This document shows, piece after piece, positions 1-6,313 of a DNA stretch of 40,871 nt. This DNA is from Firmicutes bacterium HGW-Firmicutes-11. GTDB lineage: Bacteria > Bacillota > Clostridia > Peptostreptococcales > Anaerovoracaceae. The stretch covers positions 1 through 40,871 of the forward strand of contig PHAE01000017.1 in the NCBI GenBank assembly GCA_002840285.1, read 5' to 3'. The stretch's first letter is position 1. Every line of letters starts with the position of its first letter. A model generated the notes under the pieces. That model saw only the letters and a list, made by a program, of their open reading frames with translations, did no database searches and was not told where the DNA came from. A program made the position numbers and the translations under genes.

Positions 1-35
1 ACGCTCGTGCATTTTCATGTTCGAATCTTTAAAAA

Positions 36-96
36 CGGGAGCGCCAATAAAATAGCGATAGACACATGGCCTATCGCTATTTTATTGGCACTCCCG
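36..96. terminator. Long inverted repeat, original terminator of the tRNA-Arg gene
   Basis: Two 26-nt arms (36-61 and 71-96) are reverse complements with one mismatch and enclose a 9-nt loop. Read on the minus strand, the structure directly follows the displaced tRNA 3' end at 86-130 and has an A/T-rich stem, so it fits the terminator the tRNA used before the element inserted. The outer part of each arm contains acceptor-stem-plus-CCA sequence, which is unusual for a terminator. Confidence 0.6.
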
Positions 97-130
97 AGAT
101 GATTCGAACATCCGACGCACGGTTTAGGAA
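86..130. repeat. attL, 45-bp direct repeat of the integrated element
   Basis: This 45-bp sequence is identical to 9049-9093. It corresponds to the tRNA-Arg segment from the anticodon loop through the T arm to the encoded CCA. The flanking bases differ on both sides, so the repeat ends are defined. It is the original 3' end of the tRNA gene, displaced by the element. Confidence 0.9.
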
Positions 131-247
131 TGCGTTTCTATAGATTTTACCCGTGTAAATACAAAAAGATAAATGTTAATATTCCAACGTTTGATGAATA
201 TTACTCTTGCTTTACAATATTATAAAAAGACAGTTATCAAAGATCAA

Positions 248-272
248 AAAGACCAAATAATGTCCAAATATT
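248..272 (+). other. Probable integrase arm-type sites, left end
   Basis: Two tandem 11-nt repeats start at 251 and 262 (GACCAAATAAT, then GTCCAAATATT). The 13-nt string AAAGACCAAATAA at 248-260 recurs at 8974-8986 near the right end in the same orientation, again followed by a second copy 11 nt later. Paired tandem sites inside both ends are typical of arm-type binding sites of lambda-family integrases. This assignment is inferred from position and repetition. Confidence 0.5.
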
Positions 273-308
273 GCGAGACATCATAAGTGATAACTAAAAG
301 TAGATTAG

Positions 309-334
309 GTTACATAGTATAAATAATATGTAAC
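309..334. repeat. Inverted repeat in the left leader region
   Basis: GTTACATA (309-316) and TATGTAAC (327-334) form an 8-bp inverted repeat around a 10-nt AT-rich spacer. It lies between the arm-type sites and the toxin promoter. It could be an operator for the downstream cassette or a host-factor site. Apart from this, the arm sites and the promoter, I see nothing else in 131-489. Confidence 0.35.
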
Positions 335-417
335 GCTATTGTATTTGTCACTCTAAAATATCTTTATGAACAACAAGTTGTAGTTAAAAAAATGGAAATC
401 ATACAGTATATAGCGAC

Positions 418-446
418 TTCACGGGCTTAGCAATACATGTTATACT
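418..446 (+). promoter_or_regulatory. Possible promoter of the toxin-antitoxin-chaperone cassette
   Basis: TTCACG (418-423) and TATACT (441-446) are separated by 17 nt and lie 44 nt before the first gene. The -10 matches well and the -35 only partly. Confidence 0.35.
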
Positions 447-489
447 GAAACAGCGTGTAGTTCTTTAGAATTTTAGATTAGAATAGAAG

Positions 490-1026
490 ATGATGGGAAA
501 CAATATAAAAGGGTATCATATACATAATTATGAAAAATGTGTTTGTTTTATGGAGTCTAACGAACTAACTGTTTCTAAAGACAAAGAATATCTAGGGTGC
601 GGAATGTACTTCTGGGATAATCATTCTAATGCAATGTTTTGGTTAGGGGAAAGAAGGCAACAAGAAGGAAATAGACACAGAAGACTTTGTTTGATTACAT
701 GTAACATAAACATAGATTATATGCTCGACTTGACCGATAATGAAATAGTAAAAGGTATCATTGAGGCTTGGCATGAATATGTTATTCGAACAGGGAGTGT
801 AGAGAAGGCTCCCCTTGGATACATATTAGATACGTTAGATACATTATGCTCGGTTAAGCCTTTTTCTGTCAGAAAAGGCTCGTTGCACTACAATGGTGCC
901 CAAAATCCTTTTGCTGATATAAAATGGGGTGCTAAAGGACATTACTTCACAGTATATAGTAGAATTATATATGCTGTAAAAGACTCAGAAGTGATACGAA
1001 ATAAAAGAATGGAGGAGGTATCATGA
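490..1026 (+). CDS. Putative ADP-ribosyltransferase-like toxin (CmdT-like)
   Basis: This 178-residue protein has no signal peptide or membrane segment, so it should act in the cytoplasm. Near the N-terminus it has GYH (residues 8-10), and at 35-42 LGCGMYFW followed by an alanine/tryptophan-containing helix. This pattern resembles predicted PARP/ART-fold proteins that begin with GYHGT and carry LGxGxYFW. The toxin role is inferred from gene order: it overlaps the next small gene by 4 nt (ATGA), and a SecB-like chaperone gene follows, which is the toxin-antitoxin-chaperone layout of CmdTAC, whose toxin is an mRNA ADP-ribosyltransferase. ATG codons at 490 and 493 are both possible starts, and no strong Shine-Dalgarno sequence is seen. 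Base composition is very AT-rich. Enzyme class is uncertain because the match is by motif memory only. Confidence 0.55.
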   Translation: MMGNNIKGYHIHNYEKCVCFMESNELTVSKDKEYLGCGMYFWDNHSNAMFWLGERRQQEGNRHRRLCLITCNINIDYMLDLTDNEIVKGIIEAWHEYVIRTGSVEKAPLGYILDTLDTLCSVKPFSVRKGSLHYNGAQNPFADIKWGAKGHYFTVYSRIIYAVKDSEVIRNKRMEEVS

Positions 1027-1322
1027 CTACTAATAAAGAATATGCTCTCGGAATTATTGCCGAGTATAAGGAACAAATTGCGAAATTGAGTTGCGAGCAT
1101 CTACTTGAAAAACAGAAGGCTCAGGGGATTGTTTTAGAGGACTATTGCGATATGGGTATACATAACGCTTTTTTGAATTTATATTCAGATTTTTTGGTAT
1201 TAGAACAAGACATATCGTCTATGAATTATTATGCTGGTAACGTAGAAAGTAGTTTGTTTAATTATGTTGATAGAGAGGCCAGCCTTCCATCAAAGGTTTA
1301 CTCCTTTGTAAATGCTGCTTAG
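1023..1322 (+). CDS. Small cytoplasmic protein, presumed antitoxin (CmdA-like)
   Basis: This 99-residue, mostly helical protein resembles no family I recognise. It overlaps the preceding toxin-like gene by ATGA, preceded by a good ribosome binding site (GGAGG at 1012-1016). It ends 9 nt before the GTG start of the SecB-like gene, in the same frame with only a TAG between them. In tripartite toxin-antitoxin-chaperone systems the middle gene is the antitoxin and its C-terminal tail often binds the chaperone. The tail here (about residues 80-99, with exposed hydrophobics such as VYSFV) would be the candidate chaperone-dependence segment. The antitoxin role rests on gene order and size only. Confidence 0.5.
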   Translation: MTTNKEYALGIIAEYKEQIAKLSCEHLLEKQKAQGIVLEDYCDMGIHNAFLNLYSDFLVLEQDISSMNYYAGNVESSLFNYVDREASLPSKVYSFVNAA

Positions 1323-1331
1323 GTAATTATT

Positions 1332-1736
1332 GTGAAAAACAGTTGTTTTAATGTAGAAAAAGTAAGAGTTTCAGAACTTTGTTTTAAGGTTAATGATGAA
1401 TTTGGACCAAATGAAGTTAAACTTGACATTAACCAGAAAACGGGATATGCCATAATTGAAAATGAAAATCGAGCAAAACTCAAAATGGAAATAGAGTTGT
1501 TCAAGACCGATAGAGGCATTGCTCCATTTGATTTAAAGGTAGTTATGGAAGGATTCTTTAATTGGGAAGAAGACATAGATAAAGATAAATTAGAACACTT
1601 TCTGTTAATAAATGGAGCTGCAGTCTTACTTTCATATGCCAGGCCAATAATAACCCAAATAACAACTTTCGCAGGATTTCCACCATTAATTTTACCACTA
1701 ATGAATTTTGTAGATAGCGAAGAAGACTGTGAATAA
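1332..1736 (+). CDS. SecB-like chaperone of a toxin-antitoxin-chaperone cassette (CmdC-like)
   Basis: This 134-residue protein resembles SecB, the export chaperone. An N-terminal strand region carries EVKLDI, a middle part carries VVMEGFF, and the C-terminal part carries LLSYARPIITQIT followed by GFPPLILPLMNF, the most conserved SecB segment (FPYAR...FP.L.L.P.NF in E. coli). Typical SecB is about 150 residues, so length fits. Most Clostridia lack a housekeeping SecB, and SecB-like genes in Gram-positives are usually tied to toxin-antitoxin loci, as the two upstream genes suggest here. The start is GTG with only a weak AGG upstream, so translation is probably coupled to the preceding gene. Confidence 0.7.
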   Translation: MKNSCFNVEKVRVSELCFKVNDEFGPNEVKLDINQKTGYAIIENENRAKLKMEIELFKTDRGIAPFDLKVVMEGFFNWEEDIDKDKLEHFLLINGAAVLLSYARPIITQITTFAGFPPLILPLMNFVDSEEDCE

Positions 1737-1778
1737 GTCATTTGTACGTCCAATAAAGTAAATAAATATATATATATA

Positions 1779-1806
1779 CCGCTCATTTATTGAGCGGCTT
1801 TTTTAA
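1779..1806 (+). terminator. Rho-independent terminator after the chaperone gene
   Basis: CCGCTC, a 7-nt loop and GAGCGG are followed by CTTTTTT. The hairpin overlaps the last codons of the convergent integrase gene, so it separates the two transcripts. Confidence 0.8.
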
Positions 1807-3186
1807 GTTTACCTTCTTGCTATAAGGATTCAATATATCTTCCAACACCTCTGCGGCCGCTGCATCAGCTGACTTAATAGCATGAGCATAGATATTGCCT
1901 GTAGTGGAGGCCTGAGCATGTCCAAGGCGATTGGAAACAGTCTTTAAGGGAATACCGGCTGCAATCTGCAGGGTGGCGTTTGTATGTCTCAGAGAATGGA
2001 GTGATATATCCGGAAGGCCCTTTCTGATCACGAAATGATAGAACCAAGCAGATATAGTATCCGGATGAATAGGTTCACCGTTCCACTTTGTGAACAAACG
2101 CTTTGATTGGATCCATTGATCCCCCAACTCTAAACGCCTCTCATTTTGCCAAGCTCTATATGATCTCAGCATTTCCATTGTAGCAGAGGGGACTTTGATA
2201 GATCTGTTAGAGCTGGAGTTTTTTGTTTCGTCCTCAAAAACGCCTCTATCGGGAAGGTATAGAGAAGTTCTCCTAATATGCAGCAAGTTATTATCAAAAT
2301 CGATATCGGGCCATTCCAGGCCGCACAATTCTCCCCGCCTCATACCAGTATTAAGAAGCAGCGGCACAATCACTCTGTATTGTACCGGTTCATCAATAAG
2401 CGCGGACAAGAGCAAAGCTGCTCCATGTTCATCCAGGTACCGTGCTTCCTTTCGTTCTACCCTGGGTGGTTTCACTCTTTCGCATGGATTGGAGAATATC
2501 ACTTGCCATTGAACAGCGGTTGAAAGTATTGAAGATATTAATCTGTGATAGTGAAGAATAGTTTGAGCTGAAAGCTGTTTTGTTGCAGCTGATACCTCAA
2601 ACAGCGTTTTAATATCCTTTTCTAGAGCATTGGCCAGCCGTTGGGCGCTAGAAAATGAGATGTTTTTTCCTTCATAGATAGAATTAATTACAGACTTAGA
2701 AACAATGGCCATCTCGGCGATTTTGTCTTTAGTAAGCCCCTTTTCTTTTAACAGAACTTTTAGGTCAACTATGCACCTGTATTTAACGTCGTCGCGAATT
2801 CCATTTTCAGATAAGTTGTCATAAAAGGATATTAGGTGATGCGGCTGCAAATGGTCAAGGCGTATATGACCAATAGCCGGAAGGATCCTTTTCATTAAGC
2901 CCTGGTACCTTGAAATGGTTTTGGCCCGCAGCTGTTTGTCGGCATAATCTTTAAACCACTTATCAGAGAAATCTGCAAACCGAACAGATCCATCTAAGAA
3001 TAATCCGGCCCGGCACTTTTCCTCAAACAGCACTGTTTGTCTTTGGAGTTCCTTCTTGATCTGTTTTTCAGTCATGCAAGGATCTGGCTTCCAGGTAGTG
3101 GAGCGCATGAGTTGCTTGCCGGTCATGTCATAGCCACATGAAACACGGATCCGGTATGAAGTTCCACGCTTTGTTACTGTAGCCAT
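1783..3186 (-). CDS. int: Tyrosine site-specific integrase with inserted HTH domain
   Basis: The enzyme would insert and excise the element at tRNA-Arg. It has 467 residues, longer than the usual 380-400. Order of parts: an N-terminal arm-binding region (1-65), a core-binding SAM-like segment (70-135), an inserted XRE-type helix-turn-helix (about 145-197), the rest of the core-binding helix, and the catalytic domain (245-455). Catalytic residues visible are R283 in GMRRGE, H397 and R400 in HSLRH, H423 in LGHA, and nucleophile Y433 in NIYAH. AGGAG lies 11 nt before the ATG. The closely related integrases I know from Clostridia carry the same inserted HTH, so it is a family trait and no local fusion. 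The gene is convergent with the toxin cassette and faces attL. Confidence 0.93.
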   Translation of the reverse strand: MATVTKRGTSYRIRVSCGYDMTGKQLMRSTTWKPDPCMTEKQIKKELQRQTVLFEEKCRAGLFLDGSVRFADFSDKWFKDYADKQLRAKTISRYQGLMKRILPAIGHIRLDHLQPHHLISFYDNLSENGIRDDVKYRCIVDLKVLLKEKGLTKDKIAEMAIVSKSVINSIYEGKNISFSSAQRLANALEKDIKTLFEVSAATKQLSAQTILHYHRLISSILSTAVQWQVIFSNPCERVKPPRVERKEARYLDEHGAALLLSALIDEPVQYRVIVPLLLNTGMRRGELCGLEWPDIDFDNNLLHIRRTSLYLPDRGVFEDETKNSSSNRSIKVPSATMEMLRSYRAWQNERRLELGDQWIQSKRLFTKWNGEPIHPDTISAWFYHFVIRKGLPDISLHSLRHTNATLQIAAGIPLKTVSNRLGHAQASTTGNIYAHAIKSADAAAAEVLEDILNPYSKKVNLKKPLNK

Positions 3187-3241
3187 TGTTGTATAGACTC
3201 CTTTCTAAAAATCAAAGTCTATTAAGTGACATATTTAAGAC

Positions 3242-3790
3242 TTATAAGAAATCCATTGAAAACTCTATATTACAGTCATCCATTATTCTCTCGCTGTCTT
3301 CAATTTTTTCAAATATGTCCTCAATTATTTGCGTTTCGATATCAAAAAGAAACAAAGGAGGCAGCATCTTGAGCACCCTTTTTATATCTGCATTCTTCTG
3401 TATTTCTTCTTTTTCCGTTGCATCATAAAGGCCAATGTCAACTTGAATATCGTCTACATGCCCTAAATTACTTCTTGTGTAAACATTGCCAAAAAGATTT
3501 AATTTACGGTCTTTACCTTTTTCACGGACGGTTAACTCTATTTCAACTGTATTATCTCTTAAGTTGGCCTGAGTTTTAACTCTAATATCGATCGGGATAT
3601 AAACAAAAAACTGATCAGGGGTAATATTAAAATACATACATAAAGTATTGAGAGTATCTAATTGTATCCCTTGACTGTAGTTGTTAGACAGTGAAGTAAG
3701 AGTTGTTCTAGAAATTCCTGTGTCATTAGCAACCTTTGTTATTTTCAAATTGCGCTCTGCCAAAAGAACCGATAAATTACACTTAATCAT
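3242..3790 (-). CDS. XRE-family repressor (cI-like) of the element
   Basis: An N-terminal helix-turn-helix (residues 1-60, with ISRTTLTSLSN) is followed by a roughly 120-residue acidic domain that I do not recognise. It is expected to repress the divergent early operon and keep the element integrated. I chose the ATG at 3790 (182 residues) because AAGGAGGG lies just upstream; an in-frame ATG at 3820 would add ten residues and overlap an operator-like TTGTACAA. It faces the Cro-like gene across a 158-bp region with several TGTACA sites. No LexA-like protease dyad is obvious, so induction may depend on a helper-phage protein instead of RecA. Confidence 0.8.
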   Translation of the reverse strand: MIKCNLSVLLAERNLKITKVANDTGISRTTLTSLSNNYSQGIQLDTLNTLCMYFNITPDQFFVYIPIDIRVKTQANLRDNTVEIELTVREKGKDRKLNLFGNVYTRSNLGHVDDIQVDIGLYDATEKEEIQKNADIKRVLKMLPPLFLFDIETQIIEDIFEKIEDSERIMDDCNIEFSMDFL

Positions 3791-3812
3791 TTTGTATCCC
3801 TCCTTGTTCAAA

Positions 3813-3917
3813 TTGTACAATAAGAATAAAAAAAGTACAATACACTGTACATAATATTATTGACAATAGCGAATTGTAATGTATAATAAAAATATAAAAC
3901 GTTCAACATGCTGTACA
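3813..3917. promoter_or_regulatory. Operator cluster with TGTACA-type sites
   Basis: Several GTAC-centred sites lie between the divergent regulators: the palindrome TTGTACAA (3813-3820), two GTAC half-sites 8 nt apart (3835-3850), and TGTACA (3912-3917). They bracket the Cro-side promoter and cover the repressor-side start region, as expected for a lysogeny switch read by the two XRE proteins. Confidence 0.65.
3860..3887 (+). promoter_or_regulatory. Strong promoter of the element's early operon
   Basis: A perfect TTGACA (3860-3865) and a perfect TATAAT (3882-3887) are 16 nt apart. The promoter points at the Cro-like gene and lies within the operator cluster. Confidence 0.85.
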
Positions 3918-3948
3918 TATATTAAGTAAAGGGAAGGAAGTGTAGCGC

Positions 3949-4158
3949 ATGATAGTCAATAAGTTTTCTTCTTTGTTAGGAGACAGATTGATAAGAGTTA
4001 GCGAAGTATCTAAAGAAACTGGGATATCAAGGACAACAATAACAAACCTCTACTATCGCAAAAATGATTCTATATCTCTAAAAAACCTTGACAAATTATG
4101 TTCTTATCTCAGCTGCTCAGTTGGTGATTTATTAGAATATAGAAAAGAGGAGCAATAA
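3949..4158 (+). CDS. Small XRE-family DNA-binding protein (Cro-like)
   Basis: This 69-residue protein is a single helix-turn-helix domain, with the recognition region GISRTTITNLYYRK and the common C-terminal motif LDKLCSYLSCSVGDLLEY. It is the first gene of the rightward early operon, preceded by GGAAGGAAG and a consensus promoter. By position it is the Cro counterpart of the divergent repressor and probably binds the same TGTACA sites. Its HTH resembles that of the repressor (GISRTT in both). It ends one base before the next gene, so the two are co-translated. Confidence 0.8.
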   Translation: MIVNKFSSLLGDRLIRVSEVSKETGISRTTITNLYYRKNDSISLKNLDKLCSYLSCSVGDLLEYRKEEQ

Positions 4159-4159
4159 T

Positions 4160-4465
4160 ATGGATGAGCAAAGAAAGTTATCCCTGACTGCAGCGGAGAG
4201 AGAGACAATAGTTTTGTTTAATGACAGCTCAAATGAATGCATTGTCTACACATGTTCGAGACCTGTGATGACTAAACTGGACAAGCTTTGTAAATCAAAT
4301 CCTAAAACGTGGAGGCTTAAAGAAAAGGATAAGGAAAGTAAGACTTATCTTACTGAGAAGAACCTTATAAGTTTCAGGGCCGACAAAGTAAAAATGGAGT
4401 TGACTGATGAGCAGAGAAAGAAAATGTCCGATAGAGCAAAAAAGACCATAGCAATGCAAACATAG
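4160..4465 (+). CDS. Small conserved phage-type protein of unknown function
   Basis: This protein has 101 residues, no signal and no membrane segment. The segment LTAAERETIVLFNDSSNE, a central KLDKLC and a basic C-terminus resemble a family of short hypothetical proteins common in clostridial prophages and conjugative elements, always near early genes. I know of no assigned function. It follows the Cro-like gene by one base and has GAGGAG upstream, so it belongs to the early operon. Confidence 0.7.
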   Translation: MDEQRKLSLTAAERETIVLFNDSSNECIVYTCSRPVMTKLDKLCKSNPKTWRLKEKDKESKTYLTEKNLISFRADKVKMELTDEQRKKMSDRAKKTIAMQT

Positions 4466-4570
4466 GATTCTCTAAATCATTTGATTTACAAGAATAAAGT
4501 CGTAAATCACAAGATAACTATACTTTTAGGTATAAAGTATCCACCTCGAAAAAACAGGAGTAAAAAAACA

Positions 4571-4834
4571 ATGCTAAGAATGAGAAAGATCCAAGATGCT
4601 TATGAAGAGATAAAGGCGGTGGACCCGAACACCGCTATCACAAGAAACTATATCAGGAGACTAATAATCAGCGGCACTGTGCCGTCGATAATGGCCGGAC
4701 GAAAACATTTAGTTAACATGGATGCTCTTGAAGCGTATTTGTCTAACCCAAAACCAATCAACAATCCGATAGAATTTGGAAGGATTAGACCGGTAAAAGA
4801 ACATGGGGTAAACCAATGGCGCAAAGAAGAATGA
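4571..4834 (+). CDS. Excisionase-like helix-turn-helix protein
   Basis: This is an 87-residue MerR/excisionase-type DNA-binding protein. Near the middle it has TRNYIRRLIISGTVPSIMAG followed by KHLVNMDALEAYL, the usual layout of excisionase HTH domains in which the wing is followed by a helix ending in YL. I start it at the ATG at 4571, which has AGGAG upstream; the frame is open further back to 4481 but that part looks non-coding. It probably directs the integrase toward excision and may also act as a regulator. Its end overlaps the replication gene by 19 nt. Confidence 0.65.
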   Translation: MLRMRKIQDAYEEIKAVDPNTAITRNYIRRLIISGTVPSIMAGRKHLVNMDALEAYLSNPKPINNPIEFGRIRPVKEHGVNQWRKEE

Positions 4835-5694
4835 TTTCAGTAAAGGTCATAGATACGGATGACTTCATAGAAATGCCAGCGACTACAAGGCTCTTATACT
4901 ATGAACTCAATATAAGAGCTGATGATGACGGTTTTGTTGGATCGCCGAAAAAAATTCAAAACATGGTTGGCTGCTCAGAAGAAGATTACAAGATACTGCT
5001 CAGCAAAAAGTACGTAATTCCTTTCGAAAGCGGTATTTGTGCCATTCGTCATTGGAAGATTCACAATTATATTCGTACGGATAGATATAACGAAACGATC
5101 TACCAGCTTGAAAAATCAACACTTACTGAACAATTGGGAATCTATGACATACCACATGACATACCAACGGTGTCCGATAAGGTAGGCAAGTGGGATACTC
5201 AGGTTAGGTTAGGTAAGGATAGTATAGGTAAGAGTAAGGATAGTATAGAGAAAGGGAAGGAGAGGGAAGGAAAGAGAGGCGCCTACGGCGCCCTTAAGGG
5301 AAAAAGCGAAAATAAAGAACTAACTGCAAACAGGATACGCGACAACTATAATCAGGTCATTATGTTACATGACAAGAGCTATCCTTTTCAGATGAATGAA
5401 GTTGAAAGAATCTTTAATGAATTTTTCATAGCTTACAAAAAATACAGAGGCAATGATCACCCAACTATTAGCAACCTGCAGTGTATTGATTTCATTAGGA
5501 AATTTCCTGAGTGTCCAGATAAAAATGGAGACAAAGTGAAACTGATTGTCTCGATTTATAAACCAATAATTGAACTATATTTCCAAGCAAAATTCTCGGA
5601 GGATTGCGATTATAACATGAGCCATTTCATGAGCGGAAGTGTTAGAACTCTGCGCTATAGAGAAGCGTTAAGGCTAAAAGGAGAAAATGAATGA
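4816..5694 (+). CDS. Phage-type replication initiator / replisome organiser
   Basis: This 292-residue protein begins with a winged-helix-like domain (residues 1-95, MISVKVIDTDDF ... TRLLYYELNIRADDDGFV ... IRHWKIHNYI) typical of phage and island replisome organisers. A low-complexity Lys/Ser/Gly linker follows (about 130-165), then a helical C-terminal domain (175-290) with an uncertain match to helicase-loader-binding domains. It should bind the element's origin and recruit the host helicase after excision. The linker is encoded by a purine-rich repetitive stretch that may be the origin itself. It starts inside the end of the excisionase-like gene and overlaps the next gene by ATGA. Such a gene suits both satellites and small prophages. 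Confidence 0.75.
   Translation: MAQRRMISVKVIDTDDFIEMPATTRLLYYELNIRADDDGFVGSPKKIQNMVGCSEEDYKILLSKKYVIPFESGICAIRHWKIHNYIRTDRYNETIYQLEKSTLTEQLGIYDIPHDIPTVSDKVGKWDTQVRLGKDSIGKSKDSIEKGKEREGKRGAYGALKGKSENKELTANRIRDNYNQVIMLHDKSYPFQMNEVERIFNEFFIAYKKYRGNDHPTISNLQCIDFIRKFPECPDKNGDKVKLIVSIYKPIIELYFQAKFSEDCDYNMSHFMSGSVRTLRYREALRLKGENE
5196..5280 (+). repeat. Purine-rich direct repeats inside the replication gene, possible origin
   Basis: The 14-nt string TAAGGATAGTATAG occurs at 5214-5227 and again at 5235-5248, 21 nt apart, within a run of AGGTTAGGT and GGAAGG-like repeats. Origins of phages and islands often lie inside the initiator gene in such iterated stretches. The repeats also encode the flexible linker, so drift in a low-complexity region is an alternative. 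Confidence 0.4.
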
Positions 5695-5927
5695 TAAATA
5701 TAACAACATTCAAGGGTTACATTAGTGATGGAGAACCGAAATTGCGGCAAAGCTTAGATTTTAAAGTCAATCATTTTTTGGCGAAGAATGATATTAAGCC
5801 AATAGATATAAAATTTTGCTCCTTAAGAGATTCAAATCATTGTTTTAAGCAAACGATCTGGGAAGACACTATTGCAGTTGCAATGATTGTCTATGAAGTA
5901 CAAGACAATAGAGAATCGGAGGGTTAG
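5691..5927 (+). CDS. Small hypothetical protein of the early operon
   Basis: This 78-residue soluble protein is unknown to me. It overlaps the replication gene by ATGA and has AAAGGAG upstream, so it is translated as part of the early operon. No motif, signal peptide or membrane segment is visible. The AT-rich composition matches the surrounding early genes. Confidence 0.6.
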   Translation: MINITTFKGYISDGEPKLRQSLDFKVNHFLAKNDIKPIDIKFCSLRDSNHCFKQTIWEDTIAVAMIVYEVQDNRESEG

Positions 5928-5930
5928 GAT

Positions 5931-6158
5931 ATGGATCAGATTATTACAGATAATCAATTAGAATTCATGATTGCCAAATTTCTTAATGAAAATTCCATAG
6001 GTAGGTTTATTGAGGACAAAGAGAATGTACTCGCTGATGCCCGGGAATCATATGGAGAATGTTTTGTAGAGATTGTTAAGCTGTTTTGGGATACATTGCT
6101 TGATGTTAAATATACGGTGACACTTAAAAAACAATCGCAAGCAAATGGAAGCGCTTGA
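5931..6158 (+). CDS. Small hypothetical protein of the early operon
   Basis: This 75-residue, acidic, helical protein is unknown to me. It starts 3 nt after the preceding gene with GGAGGG (5919-5924) before its ATG. It is the last AT-rich gene before the composition changes toward the capsid block, and ends in a short basic tail. No known motif is visible. Confidence 0.6.
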   Translation: MDQIITDNQLEFMIAKFLNENSIGRFIEDKENVLADARESYGECFVEIVKLFWDTLLDVKYTVTLKKQSQANGSA

Positions 6159-6313
6159 GATAGAAGAGTTAAAAGCCTGACTCTTGGACGGGAGTAAAGG
6201 ACTTGACATAAGAAGTTACGGCGAGGCTGGAAAGCGAAGCCGCGTAGCTGGACAGCTACGATCATACTGGAATCCTCAGGAAGATAACAACACACCTAAG
6301 GAGGTGTTATCAC
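6159..6313 (+). other. Structured junction between the early and capsid modules
   Basis: There is no convincing gene here. It contains an 8-bp perfect stem with a 2-nt loop (CGTAGCTG at 6243-6250, CAGCTACG at 6253-6260), a GC-rich imperfect hairpin just before it, and a hairpin over the capsid ribosome binding site (AACACACCT pairing with AGGTGTT, about 6288-6309). It marks the switch from AT-rich to GC-richer sequence, and could hold a leader RNA or a packaging site. Confidence 0.4.
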
